Origin: Asticcacaulis sp. AC460
GTDB lineage: Bacteria > Pseudomonadota > Alphaproteobacteria > Caulobacterales > Caulobacteraceae
DNA length: 54,162 bases
NCBI RefSeq assembly: GCF_000495795.1
Contig: NZ_AWGD01000013.1
Coordinates: 1-54,162, forward strand
Reading direction: 5' to 3'
Numbering within the stretch: the first letter of the stretch is position 1; each line of letters opens with the position of its first letter. The position numbers and the translations under genes are program-made. Under the pieces are notes generated by a model. The model ran no database searches. It was not told the origin of the DNA and saw nothing but the letters and a program-made list of their open reading frames with translations. Shown here piece after piece: positions 1 through 9,600 of this stretch.

Positions 1-56
1 TCCCCACTTCGTAGGGAGGAGAAGGAAGCGATTCTTTCGCAGCTCGAGACAGAAAC
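1..56. repeat. Edge copy of a C-rich short palindromic repeat
   Basis: The first 30 bases (CCCCACTTCG followed by a GGGAGGAGAAGG stretch) resemble the arms of the C-rich palindromes at 3114-3144, 6595-6644, 12412-12551 and 22893-22921. Only part of the element is inside the window. No gene is seen before the terminator at 57. Confidence 0.4.
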
Positions 57-102
57 AAAAAAATGCGCTCTTCCGGAACGGCTCGGGTCACGGAAGAGCG
101 CA
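57..102 (-). terminator. Intrinsic terminator of the EamA/GH36 operon
   Basis: On the minus strand a perfect 12-bp stem (TGCGCTCTTCCG at 64-75 pairing with 91-102) is followed by seven T residues (57-63). It lies directly after the EamA stop codon and marks the end of that transcript. Confidence 0.9.
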
Positions 103-104
103 GT

Positions 105-1004
105 CTACGCCGCCAGCGCCAGCAACGCTGAGGCGATAAACGCCAGGATCAGGCCGGCGATTTTCAACTCACCCGGCACCACATTCGACACGACCAGCGA
201 AATCACCGACGTCACCAAAGGTCCCCCGGCATTGGTCAGAGGCGCGACTACGATCGCCTTGCCATAACGGAAGGCATAGACCAGGCTCAAAGCGCCAACC
301 GCGTTGAGGATCTGGATACCCGCCGCCAGCCACGGCCCGTCCCAGCCCAGATTGATCGGCTTGGAAAAGTCGGTCATCAGCCACGCCACCGGCACCAGCA
401 TCAAACCGCCGATCATCATGTAGAAGAAGATGCTCTCGGCGCTCATACTGTTGTTGGCCAGCTTCATGAAATAGGCCTGGATGCCCCAGCAGGCCATGAC
501 GATCAGGGCCAGCGGGAACCAGCTTCCGCCCGAGCTCAGGAAGGAAAAGCCGGATTCGAGCGAGAAATCGAACATTGGCAGGGCGATCATGGCCAGGACT
601 ACGCCCAGAACACCTAGCCAGGTCGTCCGTTCGCGCAGGAAAACGAAAGACATCAGGATGGTGACCAGGGGCGACAGCGAAATCACCGGAAAGATCAGAT
701 AGGCCGGCCCGGTCGTCACCGTGTAGAACAGCACCATCTGGCCGCCGGCGCCCAACAGACCAATAGCCAAGCCGTAGAAGATCGACTTGGCGTCGCGGTC
801 CAGCTTCCAGCCGGCGCGCGCCAGGACATAGACCGCCGGCAGGATCATGGTCAGGGCCCAGACGCAGTAGGTTAGGGTTTCGGGAAAGCCCTTTTGTGCC
901 GAGATGCCGGTAAAGGCGCCCCACACACCCCACAGGACGACGGTGCCCAGCGAAAACAGCAACCATTTTTTATCGGCTTTTGGTGCAGCGGTAACCTCGG
1001 TCAT
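105..1004 (-). CDS. EamA/DMT-superfamily permease
   Basis: A 299-residue polytopic inner-membrane protein with about ten hydrophobic segments arranged as two EamA repeats. The first helix carries a Trp/Gly-rich VVLWGVWGAFTG stretch, and conserved Pro/Gly motifs such as YLIFPVISLSPLV and an RERTTWLG loop follow. The family exports or imports small metabolites, and some members move sugars. The gene starts two bases after the stop of the GH36 gene, so it is co-transcribed as the last gene of that operon, just before a strong terminator. From context it may carry the galactose or oligosaccharide released by the neighbouring alpha-galactosidases across the inner membrane, but the substrate cannot be read from the sequence. 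Confidence 0.8.
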   Translation of the reverse strand: MTEVTAAPKADKKWLLFSLGTVVLWGVWGAFTGISAQKGFPETLTYCVWALTMILPAVYVLARAGWKLDRDAKSIFYGLAIGLLGAGGQMVLFYTVTTGPAYLIFPVISLSPLVTILMSFVFLRERTTWLGVLGVVLAMIALPMFDFSLESGFSFLSSGGSWFPLALIVMACWGIQAYFMKLANNSMSAESIFFYMMIGGLMLVPVAWLMTDFSKPINLGWDGPWLAAGIQILNAVGALSLVYAFRYGKAIVVAPLTNAGGPLVTSVISLVVSNVVPGELKIAGLILAFIASALLALAA

Positions 1005-1006
1005 GA

Positions 1007-3082
1007 TCAGGCCTTCCCGGCCGGAACGGCCTCGATCAACAGGAATTTTTCAAAGCTGGCGTTGATGCGGCTCGACGACGCGGTGACCGTGCCCAGATCC
1101 TTGCCGTTAAAATAGTCGGTGACCCTGTACTTGCCGGATTTGAGGCCGCGCAGTTCGATCTCTCCGCTCCATTGCGGCGCATAGAAGCCGTAATAGAGCT
1201 TGCCGTCCTTGGCGACGGCGTGAGCTTCGGGCTTGTCGAAGCCGATGTCGTACAGCTCGCCGAGATACTGGCCCTTGGGCAGCATGCGGGCATTGTAGAT
1301 GTCGGCCCATTTGCGCCAGATGGCCTCGCGTTCGGCGGTCAGGCGGAACTTGGCGTCCTTGCCGCGGCCTTCATTGGGCCAGGTGAACTTGGTGGAAATG
1401 ACCGCGCCGATACCGACGGTGGAGGCCCAGTCATTGCCGTTGTCGCTCAGTTCGACATGGTCGCCGGCATAGGCGGCGTCGCGACCCATCAGGGCCTTCA
1501 GCGACTTGCCCTTATGGCGGACCTGCCACGACGACAGCGGGTCGGAGGCCGGGACCTGGTTGACGAAGGGAAGGTTGTGGAAGGCATACGACGTGCCGCA
1601 CGGGCAGAATTCGACCACGGCCTGGGGGTTGGCCTCGCGCGCCGTGTCGTAGACCAGCTTCCAGAAGTCCTGCAGTTTTTCGACCGATTCTTCCGGCCGG
1701 GCGTGATTGTGCAGCGGGTTATAGCAAGGCGCCACGCCGTTCATATGCTGGCCGTCGAGCTTCAGGCCCTCATAGCCCCATTCGGCGATGATCTTGTGGA
1801 TCAGCTTTTTGGTATAGTCGCGGGTCGGCTCATAGGCGGGACAGAGATAGAAGGCGTTCCACCAGGTGACATCGTGCACCGCGCCGTTTTCATCCAGCAG
1901 CAGCATGTCGGTGTGGTCGTGCAGCAGATCAGCGCCCGGGTCGACCGCCAGAGGCGCCAACCACAGTTTCGGCTTGAGGCCGGCGGCGCGGATGGTCTTC
2001 ACGAAGGCGATCATCTCGGCATCGCTGCGGAACTTGCGCGGATCGAGGTTCCAGTCCCCTTCGTTGGTCTGCCAGCCATCGTCCAGCACGGCCCATTTGA
2101 AGCCCAGTTCCTTGACCTTGCTGTAGGTGCCTTCGATTTCCGCCACGTTGAAGATGCGGTCATACCCCCAGGCGCACCAGATGGCTTCGTAGGCGCCTTC
2201 GGGCGGCTTCGGCGCCGCCAGGCCGCGATCGGCCATGATCCTGCGATAGGTGTCGAGCGTGGCGTAGTAGTCGCGGGTGTGGATGGTGACGAAGGTGTCG
2301 AGCGTGTCGAGGCTGTCGCCCGGCTTGAGCGTCACCGCGCGGACCTCGTCGATGGCGATGGCGGCGCCGACCGGGGTGGCCAGCAGCGGCAGGGAGATCA
2401 GTTTCGGCGTGACTTCGATATGGCCGGTGGCGATACCGGCGTCGGGACGCCAGGCGTCGACGACCGGGGTGCCGCTGCCGTAGTCGGAGGCGTTCATGCC
2501 CATGAAGTTGGGCTGGTCGAAGCCGTCCTTGACCGGCTGGACCCAGTCGCGGCGGTCCGGAAAGGTCGCGCCCGACCACGACCAGAAGCCGGCGCCCGAG
2601 GCTTTCAGGGTGTGGCCATTGCCGCGCCAGCCGGCGACGTCGATCGCGGCCGTGCCGCCGTTGCGGTAGCGCGTGGTGACCAGGGCGAAACCGGGATATT
2701 TTTCGTAGAAGGTGACGGTGACCGTCTTTTCGATCGCGTCGGCGGAACGGCCGGTGATGACGAAGCGGGTACCCTTGCCGTGGCGATCGGTGACGGCGGT
2801 CTTTGTCTGACCGGCCAGGGCGAAGGCGTCGACGATGGTGCCGTCCTTCAAGGTCAGGGTGTCGGACGGCGCGAAATCGGTCAGGGCCAGGTTGTCGGAC
2901 TTGCGGATGAGGCGGCTGTGCAGGCGGCTGTCATATTCGATCGTCAGGGCGCCATCCCCGGCCGAGGCCAGGGCGAGGTCGGCGCTGAGCGCCTGGCCGG
3001 CGCGGGTCAGACCCGAAGCAATGACGGTCCCGGCCAGCAGGCCCAGCAGATGGCGGCGATGAACGAGCGGTCGCGAAATCAT
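1007..3082 (-). CDS. Secreted GH36-like alpha-galactosidase (melibiase)
   Basis: The chosen ATG at 3082 gives 691 residues and is preceded by an AGGAAGGGA ribosome site. An upstream in-frame ATG at 3127 falls in the repeat element and is unlikely. The N-terminus (ISRPLVHRRHLLGLLAGTV) is a signal peptide with paired arginines, so the enzyme is probably periplasmic, possibly Tat-exported. An N-terminal beta-sandwich is followed by a TIM barrel with WAVLDDGWQ, KPKLWLAPLAV and GYEGLKLDG; the last Asp is the expected nucleophile, and the acid/base is probably in ASDPLSSWQ. The C-terminal 80 residues form a small beta domain. GH36 enzymes remove terminal alpha-galactose from oligosaccharides. It is the first gene of an operon with the EamA permease. 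GH36 is preferred over GH27 because of its length and N-terminal sandwich. Related GH31/GH97-type specificities cannot be excluded. Confidence 0.8.
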   Translation of the reverse strand: MISRPLVHRRHLLGLLAGTVIASGLTRAGQALSADLALASAGDGALTIEYDSRLHSRLIRKSDNLALTDFAPSDTLTLKDGTIVDAFALAGQTKTAVTDRHGKGTRFVITGRSADAIEKTVTVTFYEKYPGFALVTTRYRNGGTAAIDVAGWRGNGHTLKASGAGFWSWSGATFPDRRDWVQPVKDGFDQPNFMGMNASDYGSGTPVVDAWRPDAGIATGHIEVTPKLISLPLLATPVGAAIAIDEVRAVTLKPGDSLDTLDTFVTIHTRDYYATLDTYRRIMADRGLAAPKPPEGAYEAIWCAWGYDRIFNVAEIEGTYSKVKELGFKWAVLDDGWQTNEGDWNLDPRKFRSDAEMIAFVKTIRAAGLKPKLWLAPLAVDPGADLLHDHTDMLLLDENGAVHDVTWWNAFYLCPAYEPTRDYTKKLIHKIIAEWGYEGLKLDGQHMNGVAPCYNPLHNHARPEESVEKLQDFWKLVYDTAREANPQAVVEFCPCGTSYAFHNLPFVNQVPASDPLSSWQVRHKGKSLKALMGRDAAYAGDHVELSDNGNDWASTVGIGAVISTKFTWPNEGRGKDAKFRLTAEREAIWRKWADIYNARMLPKGQYLGELYDIGFDKPEAHAVAKDGKLYYGFYAPQWSGEIELRGLKSGKYRVTDYFNGKDLGTVTASSSRINASFEKFLLIEAVPAGKA

Positions 3083-3113
3083 GACGGTCCCTTCCTGCGC
3101 AGGACCATCGCAT

Positions 3114-3144
3114 CTTCTCCTCCCCATTCTATGGGGAGGAGAAG
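3114..3144. repeat. C-rich palindromic (REP-like) element, perfect 13-bp stem
   Basis: CTTCTCCTCCCCA at 3114-3126 pairs perfectly with 3132-3144 around a 5-base loop. It sits upstream of the GH36 start, in the leader or promoter region. No T-run follows on either strand, so it is not a classical terminator. It belongs to the same C-rich family seen at four other intergenic places in the window. Confidence 0.75.
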
Positions 3145-3216
3145 CGGCGATGGATCTGCTTCTGTTGGTCTATGAATGCACAGTCCGCGCCGCAAGGCAA
3201 ACGAAAAAACAATGCG

Positions 3217-3239
3217 AAACGAAATATAAACTTTCGTTT
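3217..3239. promoter_or_regulatory. Candidate DeoR operator (inverted repeat) upstream of GH36
   Basis: AAACGAAA (3217-3224) and TTTCGTTT (3232-3239) form a perfect inverted repeat with a 7-base spacer, about 135 bases before the GH36 start codon and just beyond the 3' end of the deoR-type gene. AAACGAAA half-sites are typical of DeoR-family operators. The same half-site recurs before the regulator itself, the TBDR, GH27 and the amidohydrolase. Confidence 0.6.
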
Positions 3240-3248
3240 TGTTGTTAA

Positions 3249-4043
3249 TTACGCGATGTGCAGGGCGAATCCCAGGCGCGTTGCGGCTTCGCGGACATGG
3301 TCGGGCGCGTCATTGTCGGTGATCAGCATGTCGACTTCCGAGACATCGATGATGCGATGCAGGCAGACCTTGCCGAACTTCGACGAGTCGGTGACGGCGA
3401 TGACCTGGCGGGCGCTTTCGACCATCTTGCGGTTCAGTTGCGCTTCGGGTTCATGGTGGGTGGTGATGCCACGTTCGACGTCGAAGCCGTCGACGCCGAG
3501 GAACAGCTTGTCGAAGACCAGCTCCTGAAGCGCCGCCACGGTCTGGGCACCGTAGAAGGCCATGTTCTTGCGGCGCAGTTCCCCGCCCAGCATGACCACC
3601 TTGATCTTGCGCTTTTGCGCCAGAGCCGACAGGACGTCGAAGTCATTGGTGACGACGGTGATGTCTTCGTCATCGGGCAGGAAACGCGCGATCTGCAGCG
3701 CCGTGGTCCCCGAATCGAGGATGACCGAATCGCCGGGCTTGATCATCGACGCAGCCAGTTGCCCGATGCGTTCCTTCTCTTCGATATGGCTGACGCGCTT
3801 GGCTTCGATCGGCGGTTCGGCGCTGACATTGACCACGTCGGACGAGATGGCACCGCCATAGGCGCGCGTGGCGATACCGTGTTCTTCCAGGTAATGCAGG
3901 TCCTTGCGGATGGTCTGCATGGAGACGTTGAACTGTTCGGACAGGGCCACGACCTGGACGCTGCCGCGCGATTTCAGCATGGCTGTGATCTGGCGGCGCC
4001 GCTCGCTGGTGTCGCGCATCACTTTTCCCGAGCCTTCGGCCAT
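3249..4043 (-). CDS. DeoR-family transcriptional regulator of the alpha-galactoside locus
   Basis: A 264-residue protein with the usual DeoR/GlpR plan. An N-terminal winged helix-turn-helix (about residues 12-65) contains RRRQITAMLKSRGSVQVVALSEQFNVSMQTIRKDLHYLEEHG and leads into RAYGGA. The C-terminal sugar-phosphate-isomerase-like sensor domain carries EKERIGQLAASMI, ILDSGTT and TNDFDV motifs, and senses phosphorylated sugars in this family. ATG 4043 is preferred because AAGGAA lies 12 bases upstream; an internal ATG at 4019 is possible. Candidate TTTCG/CGAAA half-sites flank its promoter (4080-4143), suggesting autoregulation. It probably represses the adjacent GH36, TBDR, halogenase, GH135-like, GH27 and amidohydrolase genes, but this is inference from motif placement. 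Confidence 0.9.
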   Translation of the reverse strand: MAEGSGKVMRDTSERRRQITAMLKSRGSVQVVALSEQFNVSMQTIRKDLHYLEEHGIATRAYGGAISSDVVNVSAEPPIEAKRVSHIEEKERIGQLAASMIKPGDSVILDSGTTALQIARFLPDDEDITVVTNDFDVLSALAQKRKIKVVMLGGELRRKNMAFYGAQTVAALQELVFDKLFLGVDGFDVERGITTHHEPEAQLNRKMVESARQVIAVTDSSKFGKVCLHRIIDVSEVDMLITDNDAPDHVREAATRLGFALHIA

Positions 4044-4153
4044 ATCCGCTGTTCCTTGTCACCCGCCCCGTGGGTCGTCTTTCGCTTATCCATGAGTTCG
4101 CGGTTATTTTCAACTTTAGGGGCAAAAGAATCGCAAAACGAAAGATAGGCCGG
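4044..4153 (-). promoter_or_regulatory. deoR-type promoter region with TTTCGCTT and AAACGAAA half-sites
   Basis: TTTCGCTT (4080-4087) and AAACGAAA (4136-4143) lie between the end of the GH135-like gene and the start of the regulator. They are about 56 bases apart, too far to be one simple inverted repeat, so they may be two operators or a looping pair. The ribosome site AAGGAA is just before 4043. Confidence 0.45.
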
Positions 4154-4972
4154 CTACTTGGCGAGTTCCGAGACCAGTTCCGACCAGAAGGCCGGGGGCG
4201 AGCCCCAGGTGTTTTCGCCCTTCTGCCAGTCCCCGCCGATATTGGTGACATAGACATAGTCGGCGCCATGGGCCCGGGCCGCAGCGACCACGCCCGGCAT
4301 GTCGGCGGCATCGCGCACCGTATGAATCATGTGCCAGGTCTTCACGCCCTTGGCTGTGGCCGCCTGGGCGTTGGCGTGGATCTCGTCCGACTGGGCGGCA
4401 TAGGCCGTCATGTCCTGTTCGAAAGTCACCACAACTTCGCCGGCTTTCGCGGCATCGATGGCGCATGGCGACGGCAGGCCCGGATTGAAAGCGATCAACG
4501 TGTCCGGCCTGTATTTGACGACAATCTCGCGCAACCGCTCATATTCCGGCGTAAAGGCGGCGCAGTCCCAGGCACTGGGGGCGGCTTCATCAAAGAAGAT
4601 GCCTTTCAGCCCCGGCATGGCGCGGAAGTAGGTTTCGACCTGGCGCTCGATACGATCCCAGGTCTGACATTCGCCATGGACATCGCAATCGTGGTTGAAA
4701 TAGCCGGTCGGGACATAGCCCAGCATATCGACGCCGCGTTTGGCGCCATCGCCGGCGATGCGGCGATAGGAGGCTGTTTTGGGCGTGGCTTCGCGCGTCT
4801 GGCGCCAGGCGGTGAAGATACCGCTGTCGGGATTGATCAGGGCGATGGCGCCGGCCGGAATATCTTCGTAGGGCGCGGCCTTGGGGCCCCAGTAGCTGAC
4901 CACGCCCAGTTTCGTTTCGGCGTGCGCCGGCAAGGCCAGGGCCAGGGCGATCAGGGCAAGACGCAGGATCAT
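4154..4972 (-). CDS. Spherulin-4 / GH135-like secreted glycosidase
   Basis: A 272-residue protein starting ILRLALIALALALPAHA, a signal peptide, so it is periplasmic or outside the cell. The body is a TIM-barrel-like domain of the spherulation-specific family 4 type. Its blocks are VSYWGPKAAPYEDIPAG, a Tyr-Arg-Arg-Ile-Ala-Gly strand, DMLGYVPTGYF, a regular helix ending YFRAMPGLKGIFFDEAAP, and TLIAFNPGLP. The family includes Sph3 (GH135), which cuts alpha-1,4-linked GalNAc in galactosaminogalactan; there the Asp-Glu pair of GIFFDE is catalytic, and it is present here. ATG 4972 overlaps the stop of the halogenase gene as ATGA, so the two are translationally coupled. An upstream ATG at 4993 lacks a signal-peptide context. 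Substrate is inferred only from the family and the flanking alpha-galactosidases. Confidence 0.75.
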   Translation of the reverse strand: MILRLALIALALALPAHAETKLGVVSYWGPKAAPYEDIPAGAIALINPDSGIFTAWRQTREATPKTASYRRIAGDGAKRGVDMLGYVPTGYFNHDCDVHGECQTWDRIERQVETYFRAMPGLKGIFFDEAAPSAWDCAAFTPEYERLREIVVKYRPDTLIAFNPGLPSPCAIDAAKAGEVVVTFEQDMTAYAAQSDEIHANAQAATAKGVKTWHMIHTVRDAADMPGVVAAARAHGADYVYVTNIGGDWQKGENTWGSPPAFWSELVSELAK

Positions 4973-6471
4973 GAGGCCTGTCTCTGCTGGCAATGGCGGA
5001 TGAAGGTTTCATGCGGCGGCAGGCGCGCCGCCGTACTGGCGACCAGGTCGCGAATCTGGCCCGTATGGTGGGCCAGTTCGGCATCGGTCATCATGTCGGC
5101 GACCGGGTGCCAGCCGCGTGGCCGGATCCCCTGCCCGCTCAGCACGGCGAACCAGCTTGCCTCGCGGAACAGTTCGTACGGCGGCTCAATATAGGCGCCG
5201 CTGCGTCCGAACATCTCCAGCCGCTGGGTCAGGCTATCCGGGATGGCCATGTGTTTGCAGTAGGCCCAGAACGGCGTGTCCTCACGCTCAGTCACCTTGT
5301 AGTGGGCGATCAGGAAGTCGCGCACAGCGATATATTCGCCGCACATCACCGTGTTGAAATGGTCCTCGACATGGGGGTCGAAGCCGGTCTTCGGGAAGAA
5401 GGCCATCAGCTTGGCCAGCGCCGACTGAACCAGGTGGATCGAGGTCGATTCCAGCGGCTCCAGGAAGCCCGAGGCCAGGCCGAGGGCGACAACGTTCTTC
5501 GACCACATCCGGCGGCGGTGACCGGTGACGAAGGACAGTTTGCGCGGATCGGCGAGCGGCTTGCCGTCAAGGCGCGTCATCAGTTTGTCGGCGGCGTCCT
5601 GTTCGTCGATGAACTCGCTGCAGAAGACATAGCCGTTGCCGGTGCGGTGTTGCAGCGGGATGCGCCATTGCCAGCCGGCTTCGCGGGCGGTCGAGCGGGT
5701 ATAGGGGATGGGATCTTCGACCCGTTCGCACGGCACGGCCCAGGCGCGGTTGCACGGCAGCCAGTGGCTCCAGTCCTCATAGCCGGCCTTAAGCGTCTGT
5801 TCGATAAGCACGCCGCGGAAGCCGGAGCAGTCGATGAAGAAGTCGCCTTCGACCCGGCCACCGTCCTTCAGGTCCAGGGCGGTGACGAAGCCGGACTCAG
5901 TATCCTGATGGACCTGGGTGACCGTGGCTTCATGGCGGACGACGCCGCGTTTGAGGCTATAGCGGCGCAGGAAGTCGGCATAGAGGGCGGCGTCGAAATG
6001 GTAGGCGTGGTTCAGCGACGGCCGCGACGGATCGTTGTTGGGCAGGACGCCGAACTTGCCGGCGCGTGCCGCCGTGGTTTCGAGGTTGTAGATTTCCGGC
6101 GTCCAGGTACCGGTGAGCTGCGACTGGCGCAGGAAATAGTGGATGAAGCTGATCCCGCCCATATCGGCGCCATAGGTGCCGAAGGGATGGATATAGCTCT
6201 GGCCCAGCCCGCCCCAGTCGACGAATTCGATGCCCAGCTTGAAGGTGGCTTCGGTCTCGCGGACCATGTCGGTGGGGCTGACGCCCAGGATCTTGTTGAA
6301 CAGGTTGATCATCGGGATGGTGGCTTCGCCGACCCCGACCGTGCCGATCTCCGGCGACTCGATGACTTCGATGGTGTGGTGTTGGGTGCCGAGGTTGCGC
6401 GCAATGCAGGCTGCGGCCATCCATCCGGCCGTACCGCCGCCCAGGATGACGATTCTGCGAATTGTCGACAT
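4969..6471 (-). CDS. Flavin-dependent tryptophan-halogenase-family protein
   Basis: A 500-residue FAD protein with the dinucleotide motif GGGTAGWMAA near residue 12. GVGEATIP follows, then a lysine in ATFKLGIEF matching the catalytic Lys of PrnA/RebH, and the halogenase signature GWQWRIPLQ (WxWxIP). The C-terminal half has the expected FLEPLESTSIHLVQSAL block. The family chlorinates or brominates tryptophan, indole or related aromatics using FADH2, oxygen and halide, and needs a separate flavin reductase, which is not in this window. A clear GGAGG ribosome site precedes ATG 6471. It follows the TBDR gene on the same strand and is ATGA-coupled to the GH135-like gene. Halogenase-like proteins beside TBDRs are common in Caulobacterales, and their real substrate there is mostly unknown, so a carbohydrate-locus role is open. 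Confidence 0.85.
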   Translation of the reverse strand: MSTIRRIVILGGGTAGWMAAACIARNLGTQHHTIEVIESPEIGTVGVGEATIPMINLFNKILGVSPTDMVRETEATFKLGIEFVDWGGLGQSYIHPFGTYGADMGGISFIHYFLRQSQLTGTWTPEIYNLETTAARAGKFGVLPNNDPSRPSLNHAYHFDAALYADFLRRYSLKRGVVRHEATVTQVHQDTESGFVTALDLKDGGRVEGDFFIDCSGFRGVLIEQTLKAGYEDWSHWLPCNRAWAVPCERVEDPIPYTRSTAREAGWQWRIPLQHRTGNGYVFCSEFIDEQDAADKLMTRLDGKPLADPRKLSFVTGHRRRMWSKNVVALGLASGFLEPLESTSIHLVQSALAKLMAFFPKTGFDPHVEDHFNTVMCGEYIAVRDFLIAHYKVTEREDTPFWAYCKHMAIPDSLTQRLEMFGRSGAYIEPPYELFREASWFAVLSGQGIRPRGWHPVADMMTDAELAHHTGQIRDLVASTAARLPPHETFIRHCQQRQAS

Positions 6472-6670
6472 AAGGCGGCCTCCAAAAAGAAAAAGGGCGG
6501 ACCATCTATCGTAGGGAGTCGAAAGACGATCCGCCAGTCAAAGCTTCGAGGGAGGAAGCTTCACAGGAACATAGAAAGCAAGTAAGTAAGAGTACCCCTC
6601 CACCGCTTCGCGGTCCCCCTCCCCACTTCGTGGAGAGGAGAAGAAGGCCCGATCTGCGACGAATATTACC
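6472..6670 (-). repeat. TBDR-halogenase intergenic gap with C-rich palindromic element
   Basis: The 199-base gap holds an imperfect palindrome at about 6595-6644 (an ACCGCTTCGCGGT hairpin followed by CCTCCCCACTTCGTGGAGAGG). It resembles the repeats at 3114 and 12412. No gene and no T-run terminator is seen, so transcription may run from the TBDR gene into the halogenase gene. Confidence 0.6.
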
Positions 6671-9600
6671 TTAATACTTAATACGAACGCCCACTTGCAG
6701 GCGGCTGTCGTATTCGAACCAGCCGGCAGGCATGAAGTTGGCAGGCGTGTTCGGCGCAGCGTCCGTCGGACCCGCTACCTGCTGACGGATGCGGACTTCC
6801 GTCCCCAGCAGGTTGCTGCCCTGGATGTTGAGCTCGATATGATCCGTCAAAGCGTAACGGAACGAGGCATCCAGGAAGCCTTCGGAGTCGTTCCACACCG
6901 GGAAGCCGATGCAGCAGTCATTGACTGAAGAGACATATTCCGACCGCCAGTTATAGGCGATACGGGCGCCGATCTTGCCCTTTTCGTACATGACGATCAG
7001 GTTGTAGGCGTCGTCCGACAGGTTCTCCAGACGGCCGGCATTGATCATGCCCGATTGGGACGACCGCGCCGTGGTGCCGCCACCATCGCTGTCGACGATC
7101 AGGTTGGCGTTCTTGACGCCTGAGTTCTTCAGCCTGGTGTAGTTGGCCTGGACGCCCAGGCCATCGAACGGCGCCGGCAGGAAGTTGAAGTAGCGCTGAT
7201 AGGCGACTTCGAAGCCCTTGATCGAGGCGCCTTCACCATTGACCGGACCGGTGACAACAACGTCGCGGGTCACGCCGTTATTGGTGTAGGGCACGACGAA
7301 GGTGCCGTTCTGGATGTAGTCGTGGAACTGCTTGTAGAACAGGGTGAAGCTGAACGAACCCACCTGGTCGAAGTAGTTCTCGACTGCGAAGTCGAACTGG
7401 TCGGCCTTGATCGGCTTGAGGCGCGGATTGCCGGTGGCGCCGGTATAGCCGTACTTGTAGCTGACCGGCTGGCCGGCGCCGTTGAGCACAATGTTCGGGT
7501 TGCCGACCGTGATGTCGGCCTGGTCGATGAAGCTGCGCTGCAGGCTCATATAGTTGCGCAGCAGGCCGATATCGGGCTTGGAAATCGCCCGCGACGCCGC
7601 AAAGCGCAGGAACCATTCGTCGGTCAACCCCAGGCGGATATTGAAGCTGGGCAAGACGTTCTTATGCGTGGTTTCAACGTCCGAGGCCTGGCTGGTGCCG
7701 CTGGAGAAGGCGCGGTCCTGGGTCGAGGCCACGGCCAGGCAGGCCGGCGAGATGGCGTACTGGTTGGGCCCCAGCGCCGCGATCTGTTCCGGGGTCATGG
7801 GCTGGCAGTTCAGTTCGCCGGCCGTGAACGGATTGGCGAAGTTGACGGCGCCGGCGCTTTCGACCGTGGTGTTGACGAAGCGGACGCCGACATTGCCGGT
7901 GACCGCGACATCGCCGATGAAGGCGTCGTTGCCGCCGAACTTTAGCATAACATAGGCCGAGTCCGTCTTTTCGCGGACGCGCAGTTGCTCACCGACGGTG
8001 AAGCAGCTGTTGGCGATTTCGTTGGGACGTTCGCAGATCGGGTTCCACACTGACGACGCCGTGCCGCCCTGGTCGGTCTGGCCGCTGATCGCGAAGCGCT
8101 TGGCCAGTTCGGCCGGGCTGGAGATGACGTCCTGCGTCACGAACGGGAACATGGTGTCGCTGATCAGGCCGCCGCCGAACATGTCGGTGCCGAATTCGCG
8201 AACCTCGTAATAGCCCGGCTCATAGCCCTGGAAGCGGATCGAACCGTCGGAATTGTGGGTTGCCGGCGAGTCGAGGAACCACGAATCGGCCGGATTGACA
8301 CCCCAGTCGGACGCAATGCTTTGCCAGTTATAGGCCGACCAGAAGTGCTTCTGTTCGCGGTCGGCGAAGCGCACGCCCATACGCAGGGCGTCCAGCCAGG
8401 TGCCGTCGAAATTGTAGGCGGCGTCGGCGCGGATGGCCTTCAGTTCGCCCTCGCTGTCGGTGATGTGGTCCATGATCGATTCCGGCGAATAGTTGCGCGG
8501 ATCGGAGACCGGGTCGGTGCCGATGACGTTGTAGCCCGACGGCTTGAGCAGGCTCAGCGACGGATACTCGCCGGTCAGGTCCAGGCCCAGGTCGGCATAG
8601 GTGGTGAATTCGAAGGTGACGTCGTAGTGCTGGGTCGTCGCCTTGACGTACTGGGCGTCGAAGTTGAAGCGCAGCTTCTCGGTCGCATCCCAGATGAAGT
8701 TGAAGGCCAGGTCGTCGATCTTGCGCTCTTCGTCGGAGAAACGCGTGGCGGTGTTGACGATCGGGGCGCCGCGGCACGGCAGGTTGCCGTGAGAGATGTC
8801 CGACTTGATACAGGGCTGGATGACCGGCAGGTCGACGCCGAACTGGTCATAGGTGCCGTATTGGTCGGTCGAACCCGGAACATATGACGTGCCGGTGCTC
8901 CAGTCGATCGAGCCGTAGCCCCAATCGCCCTTGGAGCGGGTGATGACGCCGTTCTGGAACAGGCCGTCGGAACCGAAGGTATAGGGGACGCCGCCGCCGG
9001 CTTCGTTGAAGCCCAGGCCCGGGGCGTCGGGCGGAGCGATCTGGTACGGGTCGTTCCACACGGTCGAATGGGTGGTGCTGGCCGGATCGACCCAGAACCA
9101 GTAGCTGATCAGTTGCTCTTCGTTCCACACATTGTGGTAGGTCGAGTTGTTGTATTGCAGCGACGCCCGCATGGTGCGGTCATTGTTCTGCCATTGCGCC
9201 GCCAGGGAGACACCTTCGCGGGTCCGCGAATAGTCGGTGTTGTTGAAGGCGACGCCCGACGGGATGTAGTTGGTCTGGTTGGTGTAGGTGCCCGGCGCGA
9301 AGACTACCATGCGCGGAATGGTCACGGCGTGGCTGGTCGTGTCGGTTTCGGAATAGGCGGCGTTGAGCAGCAGGCCGAACTCGCCGATGTCGCTGCTCCA
9401 GCGGTCGGAGTAGAGCGCCGAGATGCTGGGGGTGACAGTCTGGCTGAAATTGCCGCTGTTGGCCTCAACCGTGGCGCCGAAGACGCGGCCCTTCTGGTCG
9501 AACGGCAGGCGGGTGCGCAGGTTGATCGAACCGGCGATGCCGCCTTCGATCATTTCAGCGGTCTGGTTCTTGTAGGTGTCGACGCCGGCCATCATTTCCG

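Noticed and set aside
1172..3175. 667-codon open frame on the plus strand opposite GH36
   Set aside because: Exact antisense of the GH36 gene, low-complexity Gly/Arg/Val composition typical of GC-rich shadows, and no ribosome site.
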